64,000 nucleotides of DNA from Rubrivirga sp046845755 (GTDB lineage: Bacteria; Bacteroidota; Rhodothermia; Rhodothermales; Rubricoccaceae). Each line of letters starts with the position of its first letter. The stretch's first letter is position 1. The translations under genes and the position numbers were made by a program. This document shows, piece by piece, positions 41,600 to 49,472 of the stretch. The stretch covers positions 3,038,001 through 3,102,000 of the forward strand of contig NZ_CP177357.1 in assembly GCF_046845755.1 (NCBI RefSeq), given 5' to 3'. The notes under the pieces are model-generated. The model was not told the DNA's origin. It saw nothing but the letters and a program-made list of their open reading frames with translations, and searched no databases.

Positions 41600-42481
41600 A
41601 TGCCCTACGCCGCCACCTCCGACACCCCCGCCCGCGCCTCCGGCACCTTCGACTTGGGCGATGGCCTGACCGTCCACCGCTTGGGCTACGGCGCCATGCG
41701 GATCACCGGGAAGGGCATCTGGGGCGAGCCTGCCGACCGCGACGCTGCCCACGCCGTCCTCAAGCGCGCCGTCGAGCTCGGCGTCGACTTTATCGACACG
41801 GCCGACAGCTACGGCCCGTTCGTCTCCGAGGACCTCATCCGCGAGGCGCTCGCGCCCTACGGCGACACCGTGATCGCGACGAAGGGCGGCCTGCTGCGGA
41901 CCGGCCCCGACAAGTGGCACCCGCTCGCGACCCCGGCCTACCTCCGCCAGGCCGTCCAGATGTCGATGCGCCGGCTCGGCGTCGACGCCATCGACCTGTA
42001 CCAGCTCCACCGGATCGACCCCGAGCACGACCGCGACGCCCAGTTCTCGACGCTCAAGCGGATGCAGGACGACGGCTGGGTCCGCCTCGTGGGCCTGTCC
42101 GAGGTCTCCGTCGACGAGATCAAAGCGGCCCAGGACGCCGGGCTTCGCGTGGCGACGGTCCAGAACGAGTACAACCTCGGCACGCGCAAGAGCGAGGACG
42201 TCCTCGACTTCTGCGAGGCCGAGGGCATCGGCTTTATCCCGTGGTACCCGCTCAACGCCGGCAAGCTGTCGGACAGCGAGATCCTGTCCGACGCCGCCGA
42301 CCAGCTCGGCGCCTCGCCCAGCCAGGTCGCGCTGGCGTGGCTTCTCAAGCGGTCGCCGGTGATGCTCCCGATCCCGGGGACCTCGTCGGTCGCGCACCTC
42401 GAAGAGAACGTCGCCGCGGCCGAGCTGGAGCTCTCCGACGAGCTGTTCGCCTCCCTCGACAAGGCCGCGCAGGAGGCGTGA
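41600..42481 (+). CDS. Aldo/keto reductase
   Basis: 293 residues. The catalytic tetrad is readable: Asp in FIDTADSYG, Tyr in the same segment, Lys in VIATKGG and His in LYQLHRID. The C-terminal nucleotide-binding segment (KRSPVMLPIPGTSSVAHLEENV) indicates NADPH preference. It is a cytoplasmic oxidoreductase of the YdbC/Tas-like type; the substrate is unknown. Its stop codon overlaps the next start (GTGA), so it is co-transcribed with the CoA transferase. Confidence 0.9.
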   Translation: MPYAATSDTPARASGTFDLGDGLTVHRLGYGAMRITGKGIWGEPADRDAAHAVLKRAVELGVDFIDTADSYGPFVSEDLIREALAPYGDTVIATKGGLLRTGPDKWHPLATPAYLRQAVQMSMRRLGVDAIDLYQLHRIDPEHDRDAQFSTLKRMQDDGWVRLVGLSEVSVDEIKAAQDAGLRVATVQNEYNLGTRKSEDVLDFCEAEGIGFIPWYPLNAGKLSDSEILSDAADQLGASPSQVALAWLLKRSPVMLPIPGTSSVAHLEENVAAAELELSDELFASLDKAAQEA

Positions 42482-43635
42482 GCGCGTCGCCGCTCGCGGA
42501 CTTGGTCGTGCTCGAACTCGCGAGCGTGCTCGCGGGCCCGAGCGTCGGGATGTTCTTCGCCGAGCACGGCGCGCGCGTCGTCAAGGTGGAGGCGCCGGTG
42601 GGCGACGTGACGCGGCGGTGGCACCTCGCCGCCGAAGACCCCGCCGACACCCGGCCCGCCTACTTCTGCGCCGTCAACTGGGGCAAGGAGTCCGTCGTCC
42701 TCGACCTCGCGAGCGACGAGGGCCGCGACGCGCTCCACCGGCTGGCGGCGCACGCCGACCTCGTCGTGTCGTCGTTCCGCCCCGGCGGCGCGACCCGCTT
42801 GGGCGCCGATGCAGACACCTTGCGCGCGCTCAACCCCCGCCTCATCGTCGTCGAAGTCGACGGCTACGGGCCCGGCGACGACCGGCCGGGTTACGACGCC
42901 GTGGTGCAGGCCGAGGCCGGGTTCACGGGCCTCAACGGGCAGAGCGACGGGCCGCCCACCAAGATGCCCGTCGCGCTCGTGGACGTGCTGGCGGCGCACC
43001 AGCTCAAGGAGGCGGCGTTGGTGGCGCTGCTGGCGCGCGAGCGGACCGGGCAGGGCGCGACGGTCCGCGTGTCGCTGCTGGCGTCGGCCGTGGCATCGCT
43101 GGCGAACCAGGCCGCGAATTGGCTGACGGCCGGGGTCGAGCCCCGTCGGATCGGGTCGGCGCACCCCAACATCGCGCCCTACGGCACGCCGTACCCGACC
43201 GCGACGGGCGACGTGGTCCTCGCCGTCGGGACCGACCGCCAGTTCGCCGCGCTGGCGGACGTGCTCGGGCTGGCGCCCGACGCCCGCTTCGCCACGAACG
43301 CCGACCGCGTCCGTGCGCGCGACGGCCTCGACGCCGTGCTGACGGCGGCCCTCGCGACACGCGATCGCGAGCCGTTTCTGGCGGAACTGGGCGCCCGGGG
43401 CGTCCCCGCCGGCGCCGTCCGCTCGGTCCCCGACGTGTTCGCGCACCCCGAGGCCGCCCGGCTCGTCGTCGACGACGGCGACGGCCACCGGGCCGTGCGG
43501 ACCGTCCCGGGCGAGGCGCGCGTGCTGTCGCCGCCCCCCGCGCTCGGCGCCCACACCCGCGCCGTGCTCGCCGAGGTGGCCGGGCTCGACAGGGCCGCCC
43601 TCGACGCGCTCGCCGGTCCCCCCGGGTCGCCTTGA
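42478..43635 (+). CDS. CaiB/BaiF family CoA transferase
   Basis: 385 residues from a GTG start overlapping the aldo/keto reductase stop by four bases. Family motifs are LVVLELASVLAGPSVGMFFAEHGARVVKVE (N-terminal CoA-binding fold), ANQAANWLTAG, and PNIAPYGTPYPTATGDVVLAVG (about 220-245). These class III enzymes move CoA between carboxylic acids through an enzyme-aspartyl anhydride, with the catalytic Asp expected near LNPRLIVVEVDGYG. The acyl substrate is not known. Confidence 0.88.
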   Translation: MSASPLADLVVLELASVLAGPSVGMFFAEHGARVVKVEAPVGDVTRRWHLAAEDPADTRPAYFCAVNWGKESVVLDLASDEGRDALHRLAAHADLVVSSFRPGGATRLGADADTLRALNPRLIVVEVDGYGPGDDRPGYDAVVQAEAGFTGLNGQSDGPPTKMPVALVDVLAAHQLKEAALVALLARERTGQGATVRVSLLASAVASLANQAANWLTAGVEPRRIGSAHPNIAPYGTPYPTATGDVVLAVGTDRQFAALADVLGLAPDARFATNADRVRARDGLDAVLTAALATRDREPFLAELGARGVPAGAVRSVPDVFAHPEAARLVVDDGDGHRAVRTVPGEARVLSPPPALGAHTRAVLAEVAGLDRAALDALAGPPGSP

Positions 43636-43666
43636 CACCTGCCGGGCGCGGCCGTTGACTGAGGCC

Positions 43667-44734
43667 ATGCGTGCGCTCGCCCTCGCCCTCCTCGTCGCCG
43701 CCTCGGCGGCGGCCCAGACCGCGGCCGTCGTCGGGACCGTCCGCGACGCCGACGGGGCCCCGCTGCCCGGCGCCAGCGTCGTCCTCTCGGGCACCACGCG
43801 GGGCGCGGCGACCGACGCCGAGGGCCGGTTCCGGATCGAGCGGCTGACGCCCGGCGCGTACCGCGTCGTGGCCTCGATGCTCGGGTACACGTCCGCCGTC
43901 GAGCCCGTCCGCGTCGACGATGGCGGCACCGCGCGCATCTCGCTGGCGCTCGCGCCGACCGTGACGGCCCTCGACGGCGCCGTCGTCGAGGCCGAGCGCG
44001 ACGAGCGCTGGGCCCGCCACCTCCAGACCTTCCTCACGGCCCTCGTCGGCGAGTCCGACAACGCCGACTCGACGCGCCTCCTCAACCCCCAGGTCCTCGA
44101 GTTCCGCTCGCGCTGGGGCACCCTGACGGCGACCGCCGCCGCGCCGCTCGTGTTCGAAAACCGCGCCCTCGGCTACCGCCTGACGTATCTGCTGACGACG
44201 TTCGAGGGCGGCCCGTCGAGCATCTCGTACGACGGCGAAGAGTCGTTCGAGGAGCTGGCGCCCGCGTCGCCGGACGAGGCCGCGCGGTGGGCGGCGGCGC
44301 GCGAGCGGGCGTACCGCGGGTCGCTGCCGCACCTGCTCCGTGCGCTCCTCGCGGGCACGGCTGACGCCGAGGGATTCAGCCTCGTGCTCGTCCGCGAGGA
44401 CGCCTTCGGAGGCCGCCCGTCGTTCCGGACATCGCCCGGGCGCGTGATGGCCGTCGACGCCGACGGCTGGGGCACGCTGCGCGTCCGCGACCGACTCGAG
44501 GTCGTCTACGACGGCGAGCCCGAGGAGCCGGCGTACCTCCGCTCGGAGTGGTTCCGCGAATCGCGCTCGCGCCCCGACCCCGTCCAGCGCTCGGCGCTGA
44601 CGGTCGACCGGGGCCGCGCCCGGATCGACCCGCGCGGCGTGCCCGAGGACCCGTTCGCCGTCTCGGTCTCCGGGCATATGGCGTTCGAGCGCCTGGCCGA
44701 CCGCGTCCCCCGCGGGTACGTGCCCGCAGACTGA
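43667..44734 (+). CDS. Exported carboxypeptidase-regulatory-like (CarboxypepD_reg) protein
   Basis: 355 residues. A signal peptide (1-18, cut after AAQT) precedes a CarboxypepD_reg-like beta-sandwich (about 20-105, with GTVRDADGAPLPGASVVLSGT), common in Bacteroidota TonB receptors and surface proteins. The rest (about 110-355) is an uncharacterised domain with a FRTSPGRVMAVDADGWGTLRV segment. It has no plug or barrel, so it is not a TonB receptor. The ATG at 43667 is preferred over 43655 because it starts the signal cleanly. Confidence 0.78.
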   Translation: MRALALALLVAASAAAQTAAVVGTVRDADGAPLPGASVVLSGTTRGAATDAEGRFRIERLTPGAYRVVASMLGYTSAVEPVRVDDGGTARISLALAPTVTALDGAVVEAERDERWARHLQTFLTALVGESDNADSTRLLNPQVLEFRSRWGTLTATAAAPLVFENRALGYRLTYLLTTFEGGPSSISYDGEESFEELAPASPDEAARWAAARERAYRGSLPHLLRALLAGTADAEGFSLVLVREDAFGGRPSFRTSPGRVMAVDADGWGTLRVRDRLEVVYDGEPEEPAYLRSEWFRESRSRPDPVQRSALTVDRGRARIDPRGVPEDPFAVSVSGHMAFERLADRVPRGYVPAD

Positions 44735-44770
44735 GGGCCGAGGAGTGAGGAGGCCTGGGCCGCCGACCGA

Positions 44771-45193
44771 CTACCGCCGCTCGCCCGCCATCCACCGCCC
44801 GCCGAGGACGGTCGCCGGGACGAGCGCGAGCAGGAACGCGAGGTGGTACCACGCCGGCAGCAGGGCCCACGAGGCCATCTGCACCGGGATGCCGGTTGCG
44901 AGCAGCAGCACCGCCAGGACCCACACGTGACGCATCGGCCGGCGGGGCGCCAGCCGAGCGGACACCGCGCCGGCGCCTACCGAGGCGATCACGCTCAGCG
45001 TGAGGTACGCCAGCAGCACGCCGACGCGGTCGGTCCTGCCGTCAGCGTCCAGGCCGAACGCGGCGCGCAGGCCGGCGCTGCCGCCCAGGAAGACGAGGGT
45101 CCACGTGACGTAGCCGGCGACGACGGACAGGATGGAGGCGACCATGACGGGCAGGGGTGAGCGTGTCCACAACGTCTTGCAAACACGCGACAT
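44771..45193 (-). CDS. Small integral membrane protein
   Basis: 140 residues with four membrane helices (about 17-37, 60-82, 89-106, 113-133) and short loops. No conserved functional motif is visible, and I do not recognise a family. It lies in the same direction as and 44 bases downstream of the glycyl-tRNA synthetase gene. Confidence 0.6.
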   Translation of the reverse strand: MSRVCKTLWTRSPLPVMVASILSVVAGYVTWTLVFLGGSAGLRAAFGLDADGRTDRVGVLLAYLTLSVIASVGAGAVSARLAPRRPMRHVWVLAVLLLATGIPVQMASWALLPAWYHLAFLLALVPATVLGGRWMAGERR

Positions 45194-45237
45194 CGGCGTG
45201 TCACCCTATCCCCCGGCGAGTCAGCAGCCCCGCCGCG

Positions 45238-46686
45238 TCAGTCGCCCGGCGTCCAGGCCTCGATCTTGTCCTCGAGGTAGCGGCGGACGTTCTCGGCCGG
45301 GATCGTGTCCTGCGCCATCGAGTCGCGGTCGCGGACGGTGACCGTCCCGTTCGCCGTCGTGTCGCCGTCGATCGTGATGCAGAACGGCGTCCCGATCTCG
45401 TCCTGGCGGCGGTAGCGGCGGCCGACGGCGCCCTTCTCGTCGTAGGTCACGTTGAACTGCTTGCGCAAGTCGGCCTCGACGGCGTGCGCGGCCTCGGGCA
45501 TCCCGTCCTTCTTGACGAGCGGGAAGACGGCGGCCGTGAACGGCGCGAGCGCCGGGTGGAACTTGAGAACGGTCCGCGCCTCGGTCTTGTCGCCGTTCTG
45601 CACCTCCTCATCGCGGTACGCGTCGCACAGGATCATCAGGATCGTGCGGTCGAGCCCGACCGACGTCTCGACGACGTAGGGGATGTAGCGCGAGTTGCTA
45701 GGCTGATCGAAGTACTCGAGCTTCTTGCCGCTGAACTCCTGGTGGCGGCTCAGGTCGAAGTCCGTCCGGCTGTGGATGCCCTCGATCTCGTTCCAGCCGA
45801 AGGGGTACTCGTACTGGACGTCCTTGGCGGCGTCGGCGTAGTGCGCCAGCTTTTCGTGGTCGTGCCAGCGCAGCTTCTCCGGCCGGATGCCGTTGCTGGC
45901 GTGCCACGCCATGCGCTTGTCGGCCCACGCCTCGTAGGCTGCCATCTGGGTCCCGGGCTCGACGAAGTACTGCATCTCCATCTGCTCGAACTCGCGCATC
46001 CGGAAGACGAACTGCCGCGCGACGATCTCGTTGCGGAAGGCCTTCCCGATCTGGGCGATCCCGAACGGGACCTGCTGACGGGCCGTCTCGGCGACGTCCT
46101 TGAAGTGGACGAAGATGCCCTGCGCCGTCTCGGGGCGGAGGTACAGCTTGCTCGCCTCCTCGGCGAGCGCGCCCGTCGCCGTCTCGAACATGAGGTTGAA
46201 CTGGCGGACCTCGGTCCAGTCGAAGGCGCCGGAGTCGGGGCTGCGGATCTCCTCGTCCTGGATGATGGCGCCGAGCGCGCTTGCGGGGTCGTCGGCGTTG
46301 AGGGCCTCGACGAAGCGGGCCTGGAGCGCCTCTGCCTGGTCGGTCTTGTTCTTCTTCTCCAGCTTGGCGATCGCGCCCTCGATGAGCTGGTCGGCGCGGT
46401 ACCGGCGGCCCGACGCCTTGTCGTCGATGAGCGGGTCCGAGAACGCGTCGACGTGGCCGGACGCCTTCCAGACCGTCGGGTGCATCAGGATCGCCGCGTC
46501 GATGCCGACGACGTTCTCGTGGTCGCGGACCATCGCGTTCCACCACCGCTCGCGGACGTTCCGCTTGAGCTCGACGCCGAGCGGGCCGTAGTCGTAGACG
46601 GCGCCCAGCCCGCCGTAGATCTCGGACGACGGGAAGACGAAGCCGCGGCGCTTCGAGAGGGAGACGATCGTGTCGAGGTCGGCCAT
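45238..46686 (-). CDS. glyQS: Glycine--tRNA ligase (dimeric type)
   Basis: 482 residues of the alpha2 class II type. The N-terminal motif RRGFVFPSSEIYGGLGAVYDYGP, motif 2 RPETAQGIFVHFKDV, the active-site stretch GKAFRNEIVARQFVFRMREFEQ, and a C-terminal anticodon-binding domain (TAAVFPLVKKDGMPEAAHAV) are all present. It charges tRNA-Gly in the cytoplasm. The length is close to the usual 460-490 residues. Confidence 0.95.
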   Translation of the reverse strand: MADLDTIVSLSKRRGFVFPSSEIYGGLGAVYDYGPLGVELKRNVRERWWNAMVRDHENVVGIDAAILMHPTVWKASGHVDAFSDPLIDDKASGRRYRADQLIEGAIAKLEKKNKTDQAEALQARFVEALNADDPASALGAIIQDEEIRSPDSGAFDWTEVRQFNLMFETATGALAEEASKLYLRPETAQGIFVHFKDVAETARQQVPFGIAQIGKAFRNEIVARQFVFRMREFEQMEMQYFVEPGTQMAAYEAWADKRMAWHASNGIRPEKLRWHDHEKLAHYADAAKDVQYEYPFGWNEIEGIHSRTDFDLSRHQEFSGKKLEYFDQPSNSRYIPYVVETSVGLDRTILMILCDAYRDEEVQNGDKTEARTVLKFHPALAPFTAAVFPLVKKDGMPEAAHAVEADLRKQFNVTYDEKGAVGRRYRRQDEIGTPFCITIDGDTTANGTVTVRDRDSMAQDTIPAENVRRYLEDKIEAWTPGD

Positions 46687-46780
46687 GCGGGAGCCCGGCG
46701 TTCGGGCAGACGTGAGCGCCGAAGATCGCCGCAGGCCGCGCGCGGGGCGCGAACGCCGCTCGAAAAGCGAGGGGCCGTGG

Positions 46781-46958
46781 CTTTGTTGAGGAGCTCCGCC
46801 TACCCTCCCAAGCCTGTCATCCTGAGCGGAGCCGCGCAGCGGCGGAGTCGAAGGATCTCAGCCGAGCACCGCGCACTGTCCGCGCTGTAGCCGGGCGGTG
46901 CTCGACGGAGATCCCTCGACAGGCTCGGGATGACACGGCAGTAAGCTTCTCAACAGAG
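46781..46958. repeat. 178-bp nested inverted-repeat element
   Basis: The outer arms CTTTGTTGAGGAGCT (46781) and AGCTTCTCAACAGAG (46944) are near-complementary. Inside lie TGTCATCCTGAGC (46815) against CTCGGGATGACA (about 46924), and further in GAAGGATCTC-AGCCGAGCACCG against CGGTGCTC-GACGGAGATCC. The word TGTCATCCTGAGC...AAGGATCTC is widely dispersed in Bacteroidota and other phyla as a non-coding palindromic repeat. It occupies the gap between glyQS and the ATP-grasp gene. Confidence 0.75.
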
Positions 46959-46968
46959 CGAAAGGCCG

Positions 46969-47826
46969 TCACCCGAGCGCGGCGACGGCGTCCGCGAACC
47001 GCTCGGCGGAGCCGGGCGCGAACGGGAAGTACAGCGACGGCTCGATGAGCTCCAGCTCGATGATGGCGAACCCGCCGTCGGCCCGCCGCACGGCGTCGAC
47101 GCGGGCGTAGAGGAGCGGCTCGGGCGAGGGCACGGCCGCGAGCGCGGCCTCGGCGATCGCCTGCAAGGCGGGCTCGGGCTCGACGGGCACCAAGCGGCTC
47201 CCGAACTCCTCCTGCACCCGGAAGTCGCCGCCCTTGGGCGTCTTCAGGATCGTGTGGCTGAGCACGCCGCCGAAGGCGAAGACGGAGAATTCGCCCTCGT
47301 CGACGACCGACGGCACGAACGGCTGGGCCATCGCGGCGCGGCCGTCGGCGAACGCCGAGAGCGCGGGGCCGAGGCGGTCGCCGGGCCGCAGCCAGAACGT
47401 GTCGCGCGCGCCGCCCCCGACCGTCGGCTTGACGACGCCGCCCCGCGCGCCCCACTCGGCGAGCAGCGCCGCCAGCCGTCCGGCCGTCAGCCCGTCCTCC
47501 CAGGCCGTCGGCACGATCGGCACGCCCGCCGCGTCGAGGTCGCGGAGGTAGCGCTTGTCCGCGTTCCAGCGGACGACCGCCAGCGGGTTCTCCAGCCGCG
47601 TTGCTGCGTCAATCTCGGCCAGCACTCCGAGGAAGGCGTCGGGCGCGTGCATGTAGTCCCACGGCGACCGGATCACGACGAGGTCGAATGCCGACCAGTC
47701 GGCGGCGGCGCGCCACGGGACGAACTCGACGGCCCAGCCGCGCGCGGCGAGCGGGGCCACGGCGAGGTCGTCGTAGACGTAGTCGAGGTCGAGGCCCTCG
47801 GTGGTGAGGAAGGCGCAGCGGGGCAC
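46969..47826 (-). CDS. ATP-grasp domain protein
   Basis: 285 residues. The N-terminal domain (FLTTEGLDLDYVYDDLAVAPL) is followed by an ATP-grasp fold with a phosphate-binding glycine loop (GGVVKPTVGGGARDTFWL, about 129-146) and the metal-binding end GGFAIIELELIEPSLYF (about 251-267). This layout matches a family of uncharacterised ATP-grasp ligases of about 290 residues (glutathione-synthetase/RimK-like) that join an amine to a carboxylate. The substrate is unknown and no partner gene is adjacent. Confidence 0.83.
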   Translation of the reverse strand: MPRCAFLTTEGLDLDYVYDDLAVAPLAARGWAVEFVPWRAAADWSAFDLVVIRSPWDYMHAPDAFLGVLAEIDAATRLENPLAVVRWNADKRYLRDLDAAGVPIVPTAWEDGLTAGRLAALLAEWGARGGVVKPTVGGGARDTFWLRPGDRLGPALSAFADGRAAMAQPFVPSVVDEGEFSVFAFGGVLSHTILKTPKGGDFRVQEEFGSRLVPVEPEPALQAIAEAALAAVPSPEPLLYARVDAVRRADGGFAIIELELIEPSLYFPFAPGSAERFADAVAALG

Positions 47827-47898
47827 GGGCGGTCGGGGAAACGGCCTGAGAAGCTAGCGGGCGCGGACCCGCGCGAACGGCGCCGGGGTTTGGAGCCC

Positions 47899-48468
47899 AT
47901 GCACGTCTCCCTCCTCCTCCTCGCCGTCGCGATGGCCGCCTGCGCCGCCCCTCAGACGGCCCCACCCGCCGACACCGCCATGACCCTCTTCGAGTTCGAG
48001 TCCCCCGACGCCGCCTGGGCCGTCGAGAACGACGGGGTGATGGGCGGCCGCTCGCAAGGGTTCGCAGAGGTCGTTGACGGGACGCTCATGTTCACCGGCG
48101 AGGTCGTGACCGAGGGCGGTGGGTTCACGTCGGTCCGCGGGGAGCGGCAGGCGAACCTCTCCGACTACGACGGCATCGAGCTCCGCATCCGCGGCGGCGG
48201 CCGGACGTTCGAACTCGACGTGGACGACGGCACCCGGCACCGCGGCCGCGAGGTCAACCGCCAGGGCGCGTTCCCGACGGCCGCCGACTGGCAGACCGTC
48301 CGCGTCCCGTTCGCCGACCTCGACGCGACCGCGCACGGGGAGCCCGTGACGGTCGACGCGCTCGACCGCTCGGCCATCCGGACGCTCGGCATCTACATCG
48401 CCGACGGCATCGACGGCCCGTTCCGGCTCGAGGTCGACTGGATCCGCGCGTACCGCGACGACGCGTGA
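47899..48468 (+). CDS. CIA30 (NDUFAF1-like) family lipoprotein
   Basis: 189 residues. The N-terminus is hydrophobic and ends in a lipobox-like AMAAC, so it is probably a lipoprotein. The remainder is a CIA30 domain: FEFESPDAAWAVENDGVMGGRSQG at the start, FTGEVVTEGGGFTSVR in the middle and FRLEVDWIRAY at the end. The eukaryotic homologue assists complex I assembly; bacterial members are uncharacterised carbohydrate-binding-like beta-sandwiches. It converges on the glutaminase gene with one base between stop codons. Confidence 0.83.
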   Translation: MHVSLLLLAVAMAACAAPQTAPPADTAMTLFEFESPDAAWAVENDGVMGGRSQGFAEVVDGTLMFTGEVVTEGGGFTSVRGERQANLSDYDGIELRIRGGGRTFELDVDDGTRHRGREVNRQGAFPTAADWQTVRVPFADLDATAHGEPVTVDALDRSAIRTLGIYIADGIDGPFRLEVDWIRAYRDDA

Positions 48469-48469
48469 T

Positions 48470-49381
48470 CTAAAAAATGGACCGGCCGGTCCTCGTCGTC
48501 AGCGCCTCCAGCGCGGCCGTGCCCGCGACGGAGTTGCCGCGAGGCCCCAGCCCCGGCGACCACGCCGCGGCGACAAACTCGCCCGGCATCACGGCCACGA
48601 TGCCCCCGCCGACGCCGCTCTTGGCCGGCAGCCCGACCCGGTACGCGAAGTCGCCGGCCTCGTCGTAGACCCCGCACGTCAGCATCACAGCGTTGAGCCG
48701 CTTGGCCTGCCGGGGCGACACCACGGCCTCCCCCGACGGTGAGCGCCCGCCCGTCGCCAGAAACGTGAACGCGCGGCACAGCTCGACGCAGCTCATCGAC
48801 ACGGCGCACAGCCGGCAATACGCCTCGACGACCGTGTCCGGGTCGCCGCGCAGCGTGCCGAAGGCCTTGAGAAAGTGCGCGAGCGCGCGCGTCCGGTGCG
48901 CCGTCGCGATCTCCGCCTCGGCGACCGCGTGGTCCACCGCCAGCGTCGCGTCGTCGGCCGCGCTGCGGACGAGGTCCAGGATGGGCGTGGCGCCGGGCGC
49001 GCTGTGCGCCAGGACGGCGTCCATCACGACGAGCGCGCCTGCGTTGATCATCGGGTTGCGCGGGACGCCGCCGTCGGCCTCGAGCTGGACGAGCGAGTTG
49101 AACGCCGTGCCCGACGGCTCGCGCCCGACGCGGGCCCACAGCGCGTTGCCCTCGGCGTCCATCGCCACGGCCAACGCCAGCACCTTGGCGATGCTCTGGA
49201 TCGAGAACCGGTCGTCCGAATCGCCGACGCCGTGCTCGGCCCCGTCGACGGTGCGGACGGCGAGCCCGAAGCGCGCCGGGTCGACGGCCGCCAGCGGCGG
49301 GATGTAACTCGCGACCGCGCCCGTCCCAACGAGCGGGCGGACCTCGGCGGCGATGGCGGGCAGGAGGGCGACGAGATCCAC
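48470..49381 (-). CDS. glsA: Glutaminase A
   Basis: 303 residues from a GTG start, the normal size. The serine-hydrolase motif SxxK is seen in FSIQSIAKV, and other glutaminase signatures are EPSGTAFNSLVQLE, RNPMINAGALVV, CGVYDEAGDFAYRVGLPAKSGVGGGI. It hydrolyses glutamine to glutamate and ammonia. The GTG is chosen because it starts the first helix (DLVALLPAIAAEV) at the usual distance from the active site; the frame runs further upstream without a better start. Confidence 0.93.
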   Translation of the reverse strand: MDLVALLPAIAAEVRPLVGTGAVASYIPPLAAVDPARFGLAVRTVDGAEHGVGDSDDRFSIQSIAKVLALAVAMDAEGNALWARVGREPSGTAFNSLVQLEADGGVPRNPMINAGALVVMDAVLAHSAPGATPILDLVRSAADDATLAVDHAVAEAEIATAHRTRALAHFLKAFGTLRGDPDTVVEAYCRLCAVSMSCVELCRAFTFLATGGRSPSGEAVVSPRQAKRLNAVMLTCGVYDEAGDFAYRVGLPAKSGVGGGIVAVMPGEFVAAAWSPGLGPRGNSVAGTAALEALTTRTGRSIF

Positions 49382-49472
49382 GGAACGCGGGCGGGCAGGC
49401 TGGAACGTACCCGCACGGCGCAGGGGCCGGCGCGAGGACCGGTCTAGATTCCGCGAGCCCCTCCGCACTGCC

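Noticed and set aside
40666..41601. Extension of the 1114-residue exported protein to 1426 residues
   Set aside because: The extra frame overlaps the metal-receptor gene on the other strand, and the downstream ATG at 40665 places the signal peptide correctly.
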